Part shown: piece by piece, positions 49,965-58,776 of the stretch | Layout: each line of letters starts with the position of its first letter | Position numbering within the stretch: position 1 is the first letter of the stretch | From: Marinobacter alexandrii | Lineage (GTDB): Bacteria > Bacteroidota > Bacteroidia > Cytophagales > Cyclobacteriaceae | Direction: 5' to 3' | DNA: 64,000 bases | Assembly: GCA_039984955.1 (NCBI GenBank) | Contig: JBDWTN010000006.1 | Location: 273,876-337,875, forward strand | Notes under the pieces: generated by a model | Database searches by the model: none | The model's input: only the letters and a program-made list of their open reading frames with translations | Told to the model about the DNA's origin: nothing | Position numbers and translations under genes: made by a program

Positions 49965-51002
49965 ATGAACTACTATCGTTTCAGGTTTATCATTGCTGTC
50001 TTCGTTTTCATCTTTTTCAAACTAACAAATGTTGATAGTTGGGTAGATTTCATTACATGGAATTTTATTTCAACCATATCGCTCATTTACATAATTACTG
50101 TTGTTTTAACGCTGTGGGAGGTATTGTTCAGATACATCATAAAACAAAGAAGAACAACTGATCTTACTACGAACAAAGGGCTTTATATCATTTCAACCAA
50201 GGCAACACTTTTAGCGTTACCCTTGGTTTTTTTGTTTGCCTTTATCTATAATGAGATTTTAGTGAAATTCTTGATTGATTACGAATTGTGTACCGAAGAT
50301 CAAAATGAAGGTGGTTTTCTTGTCAATAGCGCGCTTGGATTTGTCATATCTTTATTAATTATAGCATATGAAATTATCCTTTTGTACGTAAAGAATGCTA
50401 TTAAAAATGCACGTGAAAAAGAACGAATACAGAAAGAACTAGCAGCTGCAAAACTTGAAGGGCTTAAGAATCAGATTAATCCTCACTTTCTTTTTAACAG
50501 TTTTAGTGTATTGACATCACTAGTTGAAGATGACTCAAAAGCCGCGGTAAAATTCATATCTAAGCTTTCTGACATGTACAGATATATACTGGAGAATGAT
50601 GAGAAAACTGTAGTAACCTTAAGGGAAGAGCTCGATTTTGTGGACAGTTATATCTTTCTATTATCCATGCGTCATCAATCAGCAATTGTCATTGACAAAG
50701 TCTTAGACCTCCCAGATAATCAAATTCTAGTTCCTCCAATGTCCATTCAGATCCTTATTGAAAATGCTGTAAAGCATAATTCTTTTGCAATAGACGATCC
50801 GCTCCACATTACCATAAAAAATCACGGAAGTGGAGCCATCATTGTTGAAAATGAAAAGCGGAAGAAGGAACACCTTACAGAAAGCACTAAAATAGGTCTC
50901 AAAAATCTTTCTAACCGATTATTGCTTTCTGCTGGCAAGGCATTGGAAATTTTGGATAATGATAAAATATTTCAAGTGAGATTACCTCTGTCTAAAGCAT
51001 GA
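49965..51002 (+). CDS. LytS/YehU-type membrane sensor histidine kinase
   Basis: 345 residues. Four membrane helices (about 6-20, 33-55, 76-97, 119-141), a coiled-coil linker, then the His_kinase domain with QINPHFLFNSFSVL (H174) and an HATPase with PPMSIQILIENAVKHN. The structure is that of the sensor in LytS/LytTR pairs. It overlaps the downstream LytTR regulator by 4 bp. The stimulus is unknown. A similar kinase lies on the other strand at 54766-55800. Confidence 0.92.
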   Translation: MNYYRFRFIIAVFVFIFFKLTNVDSWVDFITWNFISTISLIYIITVVLTLWEVLFRYIIKQRRTTDLTTNKGLYIISTKATLLALPLVFLFAFIYNEILVKFLIDYELCTEDQNEGGFLVNSALGFVISLLIIAYEIILLYVKNAIKNAREKERIQKELAAAKLEGLKNQINPHFLFNSFSVLTSLVEDDSKAAVKFISKLSDMYRYILENDEKTVVTLREELDFVDSYIFLLSMRHQSAIVIDKVLDLPDNQILVPPMSIQILIENAVKHNSFAIDDPLHITIKNHGSGAIIVENEKRKKEHLTESTKIGLKNLSNRLLLSAGKALEILDNDKIFQVRLPLSKA

Positions 51003-51745
51003 ATGCCATAATCATTGAAGATGAACAGTTAACTGCGGATAGATTACATAGTTTAATCAGTAAACACACTTCTATTGAAGTACTTGAAACATTTTATTCT
51101 GTTAAATCAGCCGTTTCCTGGCTACAAGATCATTCGATTCCTGACATCCTATTTCTTGATATCCAACTTGGGGATGGAACAGGTTTTGACGTTTTAGAAT
51201 CTCTAGATGCTTATCCCCAGGTGATTTTCACTACGGCCTTTGATAAATATGTTCTAGATGCTTTTAAGTATAACAGCGTTGATTACCTACTCAAACCGGT
51301 AAAAGCAGAGGAGCTTATGAAGGCGGTAGGCAAGTTGGAGAAAATGAAAAGTCAAAATGAGATGAATGCCCTCATGCAATCACTCCAATCTCAAATTCAA
51401 ACTTCATACAAACAAAAATTTCTTGTGAAAATTGGATTAAAGTATCAATCGATATCGATACAAGATGTAGCTTATTTCTACAGCGAATCAAGTTCCACCT
51501 ATCTACGTACTTCAAAAGGAGATTCTTTAATCATTGATCAACCACTCGATGAAATTCAAACACTCATTGATCCAGCATGTTTTTTTAGAATAAACCGACA
51601 TATGATCATATGTGATCAATTCATTGAGTCCATAGACTCGTTTTTCAATAACCGCTTGTTGATAGGTCTTAAACCTAAGTATGACCAACAAGTCATAGTG
51701 AGCAGAGACAAAGTAAAAGTCTTTAAAGAGTGGTTAGATAGATAA
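50999..51745 (+). CDS. LytTR-family response regulator
   Basis: 248 residues: receiver (D54 in ILFLDIQLGDGTGF; Lys in YLLKPVKAEEL) and a C-terminal LytTR DNA-binding domain (KFLVKIGLKYQSISIQDVAYF; FFRINRHMIICDQFIE; VSRDKVKVFKEWL). It is translationally coupled to the kinase upstream. LytTR proteins bind pairs of short direct repeats; no such site was identified with confidence. Confidence 0.93.
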   Translation: MNAIIIEDEQLTADRLHSLISKHTSIEVLETFYSVKSAVSWLQDHSIPDILFLDIQLGDGTGFDVLESLDAYPQVIFTTAFDKYVLDAFKYNSVDYLLKPVKAEELMKAVGKLEKMKSQNEMNALMQSLQSQIQTSYKQKFLVKIGLKYQSISIQDVAYFYSESSSTYLRTSKGDSLIIDQPLDEIQTLIDPACFFRINRHMIICDQFIESIDSFFNNRLLIGLKPKYDQQVIVSRDKVKVFKEWLDR

Positions 51746-51752
51746 TTTATCC

Positions 51753-52184
51753 CTAATACTGACTTCCATCCTGCTCTTTCATTTCTCTTTTTCGCATAGG
51801 CATGCTATCAATTAAAGCAAATAATTCTTTAGTGGATACGATATCATTCTTTCTCATCTTCACTCCACCATCCTTGCCAACAAGAATAACTGAGAATTCA
51901 TTTTCCGAGATATTATATGCGTGTCTTATGCTTTCAGCTTCTGCCTCCGAAATAGGTTTCATCTGATGATCTAACCAATGATCATTGTAGAGACGATAGA
52001 TAATTAAATCCCGATCTTTCATACCTCTTTTCTCACGCTTGAGCGACTGCTCCTGCTTCTTATATCCAATATTTGTAGGAGATTGAGCAGAAAATATAAG
52101 CACTCTTTTTTCCCATTTGTATTGTGTAATTGGATTCATTTGGAATACCATTAAAAGTGAAAATAAAAAGTATATGCGAGGCAT
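51753..52184 (-). CDS. DUF4174 small secreted protein
   Basis: 143 residues from the ATG at 52184: signal peptide MPRIYFLFSLLMVFQMNP, then a thioredoxin-fold-like DUF4174 domain: WEKRVLIFSAQSPTN, KDRDLIIYRLYND, FSVILVGKDGGVKMRKNDIVSTKELFALID. There are no active-site cysteines. The family is found widely in Bacteroidota and Proteobacteria without known function. It is convergent with the LytTR gene, 7 bp apart. Confidence 0.82.
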   Translation of the reverse strand: MPRIYFLFSLLMVFQMNPITQYKWEKRVLIFSAQSPTNIGYKKQEQSLKREKRGMKDRDLIIYRLYNDHWLDHQMKPISEAEAESIRHAYNISENEFSVILVGKDGGVKMRKNDIVSTKELFALIDSMPMRKREMKEQDGSQY

Positions 52185-52331
52185 ATTTCTAAAACTAGAA
52201 AGAAGCAAAATTGATTTACAAAATTTAAAATACAGACATGTTATCGGTCATCATCAAAACCAATAACATTCATTCCAGAAGACTGCTAAGAGTCTAATTT
52301 AAGTCTTCAAGGACCAACTAAATCAAGAGGC

Positions 52332-53870
52332 TTAGAATCCCTCCTGAACTTTAGCTTTTACAGGCACATCAAAATAGCTTGAAAGAGTTTCTGGTAAGAA
52401 TTCAACGTTACTTACCTCAATCTTAGTAATGTGCTCCGCAACTGAATCCCCTTTAAACCAATACGTATTATACCCTGTTGACATTTGAATACCCTCAACT
52501 TCTTGATAGTCTTGGATCCACATAAATTTCTCAGGGCTATGCCCTCCTGCTGGGAAAAATCCTGGATAAGAGACAATATATCTCAATCCTGCCATTTGCC
52601 TTGTCTCGGGATCAAGATAAATGACATAAAAATCATCCGAGGCATCTCCAGTACCTGCCTCATAAGTTGCTTTTACCAGATCATATGTCACTCCTTTGTA
52701 TTCCTTTTGACCAAACTCTTCCAGCACTACGCCTTCATCAGCTAGCACAAACGGGAGTCCAATGAAATAATAAGGTGTCGTTGACCAAAAGCGAGGATTG
52801 ACACCTACATCAACAGAGTCAGGCAAGCTCCAAGCATTTTCGCCATCCCAGCCGTATTTCCAATTTCTATTGCTAGATACTTCATGCGCTGCTCGTACTG
52901 ACCAATTATCTACTAATTGATAGCTATCTCTTTGCTTGGTTCCGTCCAGCGGTTGATAGTTGAATCGAAAAGCAATTGGTCCATTTGAAAACCACTTTTC
53001 CAATCCTCCATGTGTTTCTATCGATTCCCAAATCTTCTTTCCTGCCGCATTCGTAATCAAACGTTCTTTTGATTTCACCACTCGATCACTGATCCAAGAT
53101 GAATCGGCTAATGCAAGAGTCTCTGAAGATAATTTATCCATTCTAGCAGTTTCCAATTCATACCCCACAAAAATCCCAATTGCAAGTACCAATACAGATA
53201 TGTAAACAAGTGTATTTACAATAAATAATAAAAGAGACTTGACAACAGAACCAAAATTTTTAACACTAAAAACGCGGATTATTAAATAGAAGAAATAGGC
53301 TGTAGAGAGTATTCCCCAGACATTGACCATCCCATTCACTCCAATGACCAAATGCAAAGGGAATGTGACAATGGCAATCACATTCAGCGCACAGATATAA
53401 AAACTCTGGATGACTAAGTGTTCAGCATAATTGTACCCTTTCTTTGGAAAAAAGAGGAACGTGAAGAAACCGTAAATAGGAATAGCGATCCAAAGAAATA
53501 GATTGTACCAATCAAAGAAAAGCTGCTGCATCAACCCAGATAAATATCCTATCTGTCCTTCTTCTTTCTCAGTAAGTCCCTTATTAAACCCTTTTTCAAA
53601 CTCTAACAATAGATCATCAACACCTGCCAAATACATCACAAAGAGGCTTACTGCTGTCGTCAAGATGAGGAGTCTAAAGACGTTGAATATTCTAAATCTC
53701 CCTTCTCCCAGGTAGAATATCACAATTTTATCAGGATTTACAAAAAGAAGCTTCAGGGTATATATGAGCCCTCTTTCAATATTGAAAGCATTCAATAAGT
53801 CCAGCACTGATTGCTTTAATGTAATCCTATTGATCTTGCGTTTCTCTTCTACCTCTATGGGATACTTCAT
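52332..53870 (-). CDS. DUF3667-like multi-pass membrane protein with a lipoprotein-carrier-like C-terminal domain
   Basis: 512 residues. The N-terminus (about 1-90) resembles DUF3667 proteins: KINRITLKQSVLDLLNAFNIERGLIYTLKLLF in pieces, then LFVNPDKIV. About five membrane helices lie between 60 and 240. The C-terminal 270 residues are a soluble beta-rich domain (KIWESIETHGGLEKWFS; FMWIQDYQEVEGIQMSTG) of the kind seen in outer-membrane lipoprotein carrier-like DUF6503 proteins. This is a fusion of two usually separate units. It follows a LytTR gene by 31 bp and may be in its unit. Function unknown. Confidence 0.75.
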   Translation of the reverse strand: MKYPIEVEEKRKINRITLKQSVLDLLNAFNIERGLIYTLKLLFVNPDKIVIFYLGEGRFRIFNVFRLLILTTAVSLFVMYLAGVDDLLLEFEKGFNKGLTEKEEGQIGYLSGLMQQLFFDWYNLFLWIAIPIYGFFTFLFFPKKGYNYAEHLVIQSFYICALNVIAIVTFPLHLVIGVNGMVNVWGILSTAYFFYLIIRVFSVKNFGSVVKSLLLFIVNTLVYISVLVLAIGIFVGYELETARMDKLSSETLALADSSWISDRVVKSKERLITNAAGKKIWESIETHGGLEKWFSNGPIAFRFNYQPLDGTKQRDSYQLVDNWSVRAAHEVSSNRNWKYGWDGENAWSLPDSVDVGVNPRFWSTTPYYFIGLPFVLADEGVVLEEFGQKEYKGVTYDLVKATYEAGTGDASDDFYVIYLDPETRQMAGLRYIVSYPGFFPAGGHSPEKFMWIQDYQEVEGIQMSTGYNTYWFKGDSVAEHITKIEVSNVEFLPETLSSYFDVPVKAKVQEGF

Positions 53871-53901
53871 AAGGGGTGAATATAATAGGAATCAAGAAAT
53901 T

Positions 53902-54666
53902 TTATTGATCCAACCACTGCTTAAATGAAGTGGCTTTCTCACTACTCACCAATATTTGTTCTTCTGAAGACAAATGATTTAGTTCCACCAGTAGCTTACC
54001 CTTGAAGTGCTTGTGTACCGTAGTGATATACTCCACATTGATAATGAATTGACGATTTGCCCTGTAAAAAAACTGTGGATCGAGTTGATTGATTAATTCA
54101 TCAAGTGTAAAATCTGATAGGTAAGTCTTTTGATTTTTGGTGACAATATGAACCACTCCATGCTTGCTTTGAAAACAAACAATATCTTCTGACTTAATAG
54201 CTAGCATCTTGTCGCCTTGTTTCACTAAAAATCGCGATTTAAACTTTGTCTCTGTAAGATTAATCTGGCTTAGCAGTGCAGACATATCTACTCCACTTTG
54301 ATTAAAGCTTTGGTGCAGCGTTTTATACTTTTCTATTGATCGTTCTAAATCCTCTTTCTTAATAGGTTTCAGCAAATAGTCAATGCTATTGACTTTAAAT
54401 GCTCGAAGCAAATATTCATCAAAGGCCGTAGTGAAAATCACTGGACATTTCACGTCAATCTGATCAAAGATCTGAAAGCTGATTCCATCGCTAATTTGGA
54501 TATCCATTAAAGCTAAGTCAGGAAGATCGTGATTCTTCATCCACTTCACAGTATCCTCTACCGTATCAAGCACCTCCAAAATTTCAATATCAGGATCTAT
54601 ATCCATAAGAATTTTCTCCAATCTTCGGAAAGCAGGTGCTTCATCTTCAACAATCAATACTTTCAT
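53902..54666 (-). CDS. LytTR-family response regulator
   Basis: 254 residues: receiver (D55 in LALMDIQISDGISF; YLLKPIKKEDLE) and LytTR domain (RFLVKQGDKMLAIKSEDIVCF; FFYRANRQFIINVEYIT; VSSEKATSFKQWLD). It aligns closely in organisation with the regulator at 50999-51745. Its kinase gene ends 99 bp upstream rather than overlapping, with a structured spacer between. Confidence 0.93.
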   Translation of the reverse strand: MKVLIVEDEAPAFRRLEKILMDIDPDIEILEVLDTVEDTVKWMKNHDLPDLALMDIQISDGISFQIFDQIDVKCPVIFTTAFDEYLLRAFKVNSIDYLLKPIKKEDLERSIEKYKTLHQSFNQSGVDMSALLSQINLTETKFKSRFLVKQGDKMLAIKSEDIVCFQSKHGVVHIVTKNQKTYLSDFTLDELINQLDPQFFYRANRQFIINVEYITTVHKHFKGKLLVELNHLSSEEQILVSSEKATSFKQWLDQ

Positions 54667-54765
54667 GTGTATGTATAATTTTTAGCGGCCACATCGGTCC
54701 GCCGAAGCGGGAATTCGCATGAACAACATTCAACCTCGATTGGTATGTGCGCACTTATGCTCATT
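54667..54765 (-). other. Structured spacer between LytS and LytTR genes
   Basis: 99 bp that separate two genes normally overlapping. It contains CCGC-TTCG-GCGG on the minus strand, a UUCG-tetraloop hairpin, and the words GAATTC and CATTCAACC, also found in the long hairpin at 63835-63909. There is no T-tract. It may be an inserted repeat or a processing hairpin. Confidence 0.35.
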
Positions 54766-55800
54766 TCATACAAACTGTAAGTCTTTTTCCTCGACTAAGT
54801 CAATGAGAGGAACAGCTACCATGTAATTCGTCGCACTCGTAATAATATCAATTTCCTTTCCTCCTAAAATACTGTAGCGTTTTCTAATATTATCTAACCC
54901 TGTTTTTGTGGATTTGTCCAGCGCTTCCTTTCGCTGAAGATTGTTTTTCACAATCACTGATGTTCCACTCTCAATATAAATAGAGATATGAAGTGGCTTG
55001 GCTTTCGAGACCACATTATGTTTGATCGCATTCTCTACTAGCATTTGAAGTGTCAATGGTGGAATGGTCAACTCAAGGTATTTTTCATGTATATCAAATT
55101 CAAAGGAAAGATTATCTGGATATCTCATTCGCAATAGAAAAAGATACGACTTAACAAAGTCCAGCTCTTCATTTAAACTAACCAGTTCACGCTCTTTATT
55201 CTGAAGAATATATCGATATACTTCCGAGAGTTTTTCTGTAAAAGCTACAGCGGCATCAGCATCTTCAGGTATAATGGTTGTCAATGTATTTAGACTATTA
55301 AATAAAAAATGGGGACTCATTTGATTCTGTAAAACTTCGTATTGAGTTCTAATTTGCTGACTCTTCAATTGCTGATTAAGCGTGAATTGCTCTTTCCATT
55401 TCTCAAAAAAGTACGCAGCTTCATAGGACAAGGATATCACTGTAGCAGCAATAAAATTGAAAGGCAAAAATTCCGTATGCTCAGAGGGCTTAAGCAAATC
55501 CTGAAAAGAACTGATCTGAAATAGCAACTTTAGGGGTAGACCTCCGATGCTCATCCAGATAATGATGAACAAAGAAGTAAGAAGTAGACGTTTTTGAACC
55601 TTGCTTATCTCTGGGAGTTTTCTTCTGAAAAAGAAAATGACGATACAGGCTCCATTCCAATAAACAGCAGTGAAGCATACTCCTACAAGATAAGCAAACC
55701 AAAATGGCGAATCATGCATATGATCACCGTTGCTCAACGTAGCTGCAATGGCAACCAGAAGAATGCCTATCCAACGAATATGTATTTCTTTCAATTTCAC
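54766..55800 (-). CDS. LytS/YehU-type membrane sensor histidine kinase
   Basis: 344 residues: four membrane helices (about 8-24, 34-58, 70-95, 112-130), then QMSPHFLFNSLNTL (H164) and HATPase with PPLTLQMLVENAIKHN. It is the paralogue of the kinase at 49965-51002 and pairs with the LytTR gene downstream. The stimulus is unknown. Confidence 0.92.
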   Translation of the reverse strand: MKLKEIHIRWIGILLVAIAATLSNGDHMHDSPFWFAYLVGVCFTAVYWNGACIVIFFFRRKLPEISKVQKRLLLTSLFIIIWMSIGGLPLKLLFQISSFQDLLKPSEHTEFLPFNFIAATVISLSYEAAYFFEKWKEQFTLNQQLKSQQIRTQYEVLQNQMSPHFLFNSLNTLTTIIPEDADAAVAFTEKLSEVYRYILQNKERELVSLNEELDFVKSYLFLLRMRYPDNLSFEFDIHEKYLELTIPPLTLQMLVENAIKHNVVSKAKPLHISIYIESGTSVIVKNNLQRKEALDKSTKTGLDNIRKRYSILGGKEIDIITSATNYMVAVPLIDLVEEKDLQFV

Positions 55801-56032
55801 TTTTTAAAGATAATCAAGAGGAAAGATCACCATAAGATGTAAAAAGTTAAGACCAGAATTATTTGGGATGAACCCCTAAAATATTCACTCAAAACCTAAA
55901 CATCACTTCAATAGGGTTTTACTTCGATTCATTGCTGTTTTCTGCGGCTTCAATGGAATTTCCATATGTCTCACGCTCTTTTACGTTTTCACCTGTAGAA
56001 CCTACGCTTAGGTTAGCTGAAAAATCAACATC

Positions 56033-58465
56033 ATGAACGCTAACAAATCACTTAACATCATTATTCTAATGGGTTTATCCATCTTTTGGACAAGCAATGT
56101 GTTTGCACAAACCCAAACCGTAAAAGGAATAATTCTAGATGCTCAAGCAGAGTATCCTTTAATTGGCGCTACCATCAGCTTAGTTGGATCAGATCCTATT
56201 CAAGGGTCTATTACAGAAGTAGATGGGTCATTTAGAATCGATGAAGTGCCTATTGGTAGGCAAACTCTTTCAGTTCAATATATCGGATACAAGAGCATCA
56301 CTATTCCGAATGTTTTAGTGACTTCTGGAAAAGAAGTCGTGCTTCGTTTACTCCTGGAAGAATCCGTAGAGCGACTGCAGGAAGTGGTCGTTACCGCAAA
56401 TGCAGATAAGGACTTACCCATCAATGATCTGGCGAAAGTAAGTGCACGAACTTTCAGTATTGAAGAAGTGACTCGCTACTCAGGAGGTCGAAATGATGTA
56501 GCCAGACTTGCATCAAGTTTTGCGGGTGTGAGTACTCCGGATGACTCTAGAAATGATATCGTGGTTAGAGGCAACTCCCCTACCGCACTTCTCTGGAGAA
56601 TTAATGGCATTCCAGTTAGCAATGTCAATCATTTTTCCACATTAGGAACTACCGGCGGTCCTGTAAGTGCTTTGAATACCAATATGTTAAGAACATCAGA
56701 CTTTATTACTGGAGCTTTCCCTGCCGAGTATGGTAATACCTATGGAGCTGTTTTTGACATCAACTTCAGAGATGGAAACAAAGACGCATACGAATTTACC
56801 GCTCAGTTAGCCGCATTTTCTGGTTTGGAGTTTATGGCAGAAGGGCCCATCTCTAAAGCTAATAATTCTTCTTTCCTAATTTCTTATAGGTATGGCATAG
56901 CAGGTGCTGCAGCTCCTGGCACCTCAGGAATTCCAGCTTATCAAGATCTGGCCTTCAAAATAGATTTAGGAGACAGCCCTGTCGGCAATTTTGAATTGTT
57001 CGGGATGGGCGGAAATAGTAGCATCGATTTTCTGGGAAAGGATATCGATGACAATGATCTCTTTGCCAATCCAAATCAAGACGCATTTGTTGAAAGTCGA
57101 TTAGGACTGATTGGGCTAAATCAAACATTGCGACTTGGAAAAAATAGCTTTCTGAAAAATACGGTTGGTTACTACACCAATCAGAATGACTATTTGCAAG
57201 ACAATTTCATACGTGATAATGAAAACAACATAACTGCGGTTTATCGAGCTACCGAAGTAGAAAGTGTAGAAGATCGTATCAATGCATCTACCCAGTTCAA
57301 CACCAAGCTAAGTGCTCGCACAAGTCTTAGAGCAGGTGTTCTAGCAGAATTTTTCAACATCAAGTCAGACGTAAGAGATAGAGACAATAGGCCAGCCGGG
57401 CAGATTCCTGATGATAATAATGACGGAATACCTGATGACTTTTTTCAGGTAAGAGATGCGGATGATCAATTGGCTTTGTGGCAACCATATGCTCAAGGTG
57501 AATACAAATTCACTGACGACATTAGCGTAACTGGCGGTCTTCATGCACAGTATCTAGACATCAATGAGAATTTTGTTTTGGAACCAAGAGTTGCGGCAAG
57601 CTGGCAGTTTACTCCAACTCAACGAATCAGTGTTGCCTATGGTAGACATTCTCAAAATGTTCCGTTCCCAATACTCTTTCTAAACGAGGAAACTTCTACT
57701 GATAATTTTGAGAAAACCAATCTGGATCTGACGTTCATTCGAAGTAACCATTTTGTGGTAGGATATGACAGGAAAATTGGGCAACAATTGAGGATAAAAG
57801 CTGAGGTCTACTACCAAAACTTGTTTGATGTACCGATAGAACAAGCGGACACAAGTTCCTACTCAGTGCTCAATGAAGGAGGTGATTTTGTATTTGATGA
57901 AAGAGGCTCATTGGTAAATGATGGTAAAGGAGTCAACTACGGTCTTGAACTGACATTAGAGAAGTTCTTCAGTAATAACTATTACGGTCTACTCACTACC
58001 TCGCTTTTTGAATCCACATATGAGGGGGCAGATGGAATTGAAAGAAATACAGCTTTCAACAATAACTATGTAATAAATCTGCTCTTTGGGAAAGAGTGGT
58101 TGGTGGGCAGCAATGAAAAGCGCGACTTCATGCTTACGTTTGACACCCGTTTTTCCAGATCAGGAGGCAGACCTTTTACTCCTATTGATCTACAAGGTTC
58201 AATTGACAATAATAATGACCAGGTGGAATTTGAAGACAGGGCTTTTGCAGAGAGCTTGGATGCTTACATGAGACTGGATTTGAAATTTGGATTCAGAATC
58301 AATAGCAAGCGTAAGAAAATATCACACCAATTCTTCTTAGACCTACAAAATGTAACGAATAGAACAAATCAGTTTACGAGAAGATACAATGAGGTGACTC
58401 AACAAATAAATACCGTGGAGCAGATTGGCTTCTTCCCAGATATCTTATATCGAATTCAATTTTAA
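56033..58465 (+). CDS. TonB-dependent outer-membrane receptor
   Basis: 810 residues: signal peptide ending around residue 25 (SNVFAQ), a carboxypeptidase-regulatory-like domain (about 27-112; GIILDAQAEYPLIGATISL), the plug (NDVARLASSFAGVST, DIVVRGNSPTALLWRINGIPV) and a 22-strand barrel ending in FFPDILYRIQF. No SusD gene follows, so it is not a classical polysaccharide locus. Next is a small HMA-like protein, which suggests a metal or metal-complex substrate; this is an inference. It is transcribed away from the LytS gene across 232 bp, in which a weak hairpin (AACCCCTA...TAGGGTT) is the only structure seen. Confidence 0.92.
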   Translation: MNANKSLNIIILMGLSIFWTSNVFAQTQTVKGIILDAQAEYPLIGATISLVGSDPIQGSITEVDGSFRIDEVPIGRQTLSVQYIGYKSITIPNVLVTSGKEVVLRLLLEESVERLQEVVVTANADKDLPINDLAKVSARTFSIEEVTRYSGGRNDVARLASSFAGVSTPDDSRNDIVVRGNSPTALLWRINGIPVSNVNHFSTLGTTGGPVSALNTNMLRTSDFITGAFPAEYGNTYGAVFDINFRDGNKDAYEFTAQLAAFSGLEFMAEGPISKANNSSFLISYRYGIAGAAAPGTSGIPAYQDLAFKIDLGDSPVGNFELFGMGGNSSIDFLGKDIDDNDLFANPNQDAFVESRLGLIGLNQTLRLGKNSFLKNTVGYYTNQNDYLQDNFIRDNENNITAVYRATEVESVEDRINASTQFNTKLSARTSLRAGVLAEFFNIKSDVRDRDNRPAGQIPDDNNDGIPDDFFQVRDADDQLALWQPYAQGEYKFTDDISVTGGLHAQYLDINENFVLEPRVAASWQFTPTQRISVAYGRHSQNVPFPILFLNEETSTDNFEKTNLDLTFIRSNHFVVGYDRKIGQQLRIKAEVYYQNLFDVPIEQADTSSYSVLNEGGDFVFDERGSLVNDGKGVNYGLELTLEKFFSNNYYGLLTTSLFESTYEGADGIERNTAFNNNYVINLLFGKEWLVGSNEKRDFMLTFDTRFSRSGGRPFTPIDLQGSIDNNNDQVEFEDRAFAESLDAYMRLDLKFGFRINSKRKKISHQFFLDLQNVTNRTNQFTRRYNEVTQQINTVEQIGFFPDILYRIQF

Positions 58466-58470
58466 GACCT

Positions 58471-58716
58471 ATGTGGACACTTACCAAATCCAAGAAAGAC
58501 CTAAACGTTCTGATTTTGAAAAGCAATATCAGAACCAAAAATGATGTTGAGAAAGTCAATCAGATATTCAGTCAGATCGAATGCATAAAACGTTGGATAG
58601 TAGATTTAGATGATTGGGAGCATGTTTTGAAAGTAGAGTGTTTTGTCCTCTCATGTGAGAATATCTCCGTTATACTGGAAAGGTTTGGGTACAAGTGTTC
58701 GGAATTAAATCATTAA
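58471..58716 (+). CDS. HMA-fold-like small protein lacking CxxC
   Basis: 81 residues with the beta-alpha-beta-beta-alpha-beta pattern of heavy-metal-associated domains: LNVLILKSNIRTKNDVEKV, IKRWIVDLDDWEHVLKVEC, ISVILERFGYKCSEL. The metal-binding CxxC between strand 1 and helix 1 is replaced by IRTK, so classical Cu(I) binding is not expected. Such Cys-less relatives are common in Bacteroidota. It lies 5 bp after the TonB receptor gene and is followed by a terminator at 58737-58764. Confidence 0.75.
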   Translation: MWTLTKSKKDLNVLILKSNIRTKNDVEKVNQIFSQIECIKRWIVDLDDWEHVLKVECFVLSCENISVILERFGYKCSELNH

Positions 58717-58736
58717 GCCGACGTTAATGTCAATGA

Positions 58737-58764
58737 AAATAGCCCTTCGTAAGTAGGGCTATTT
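58737..58764 (+). terminator. Intrinsic terminator after the TonB receptor unit
   Basis: Stem AAATAGCCCT (58737-58746) / AGGGCTATTT (58755-58764), loop TCGTAAGT, followed by ATATTT. It closes the receptor-HMA unit and lies just ahead of the lycopene cyclase gene. Confidence 0.8.
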
Positions 58765-58776
58765 ATATTTAAGCTC

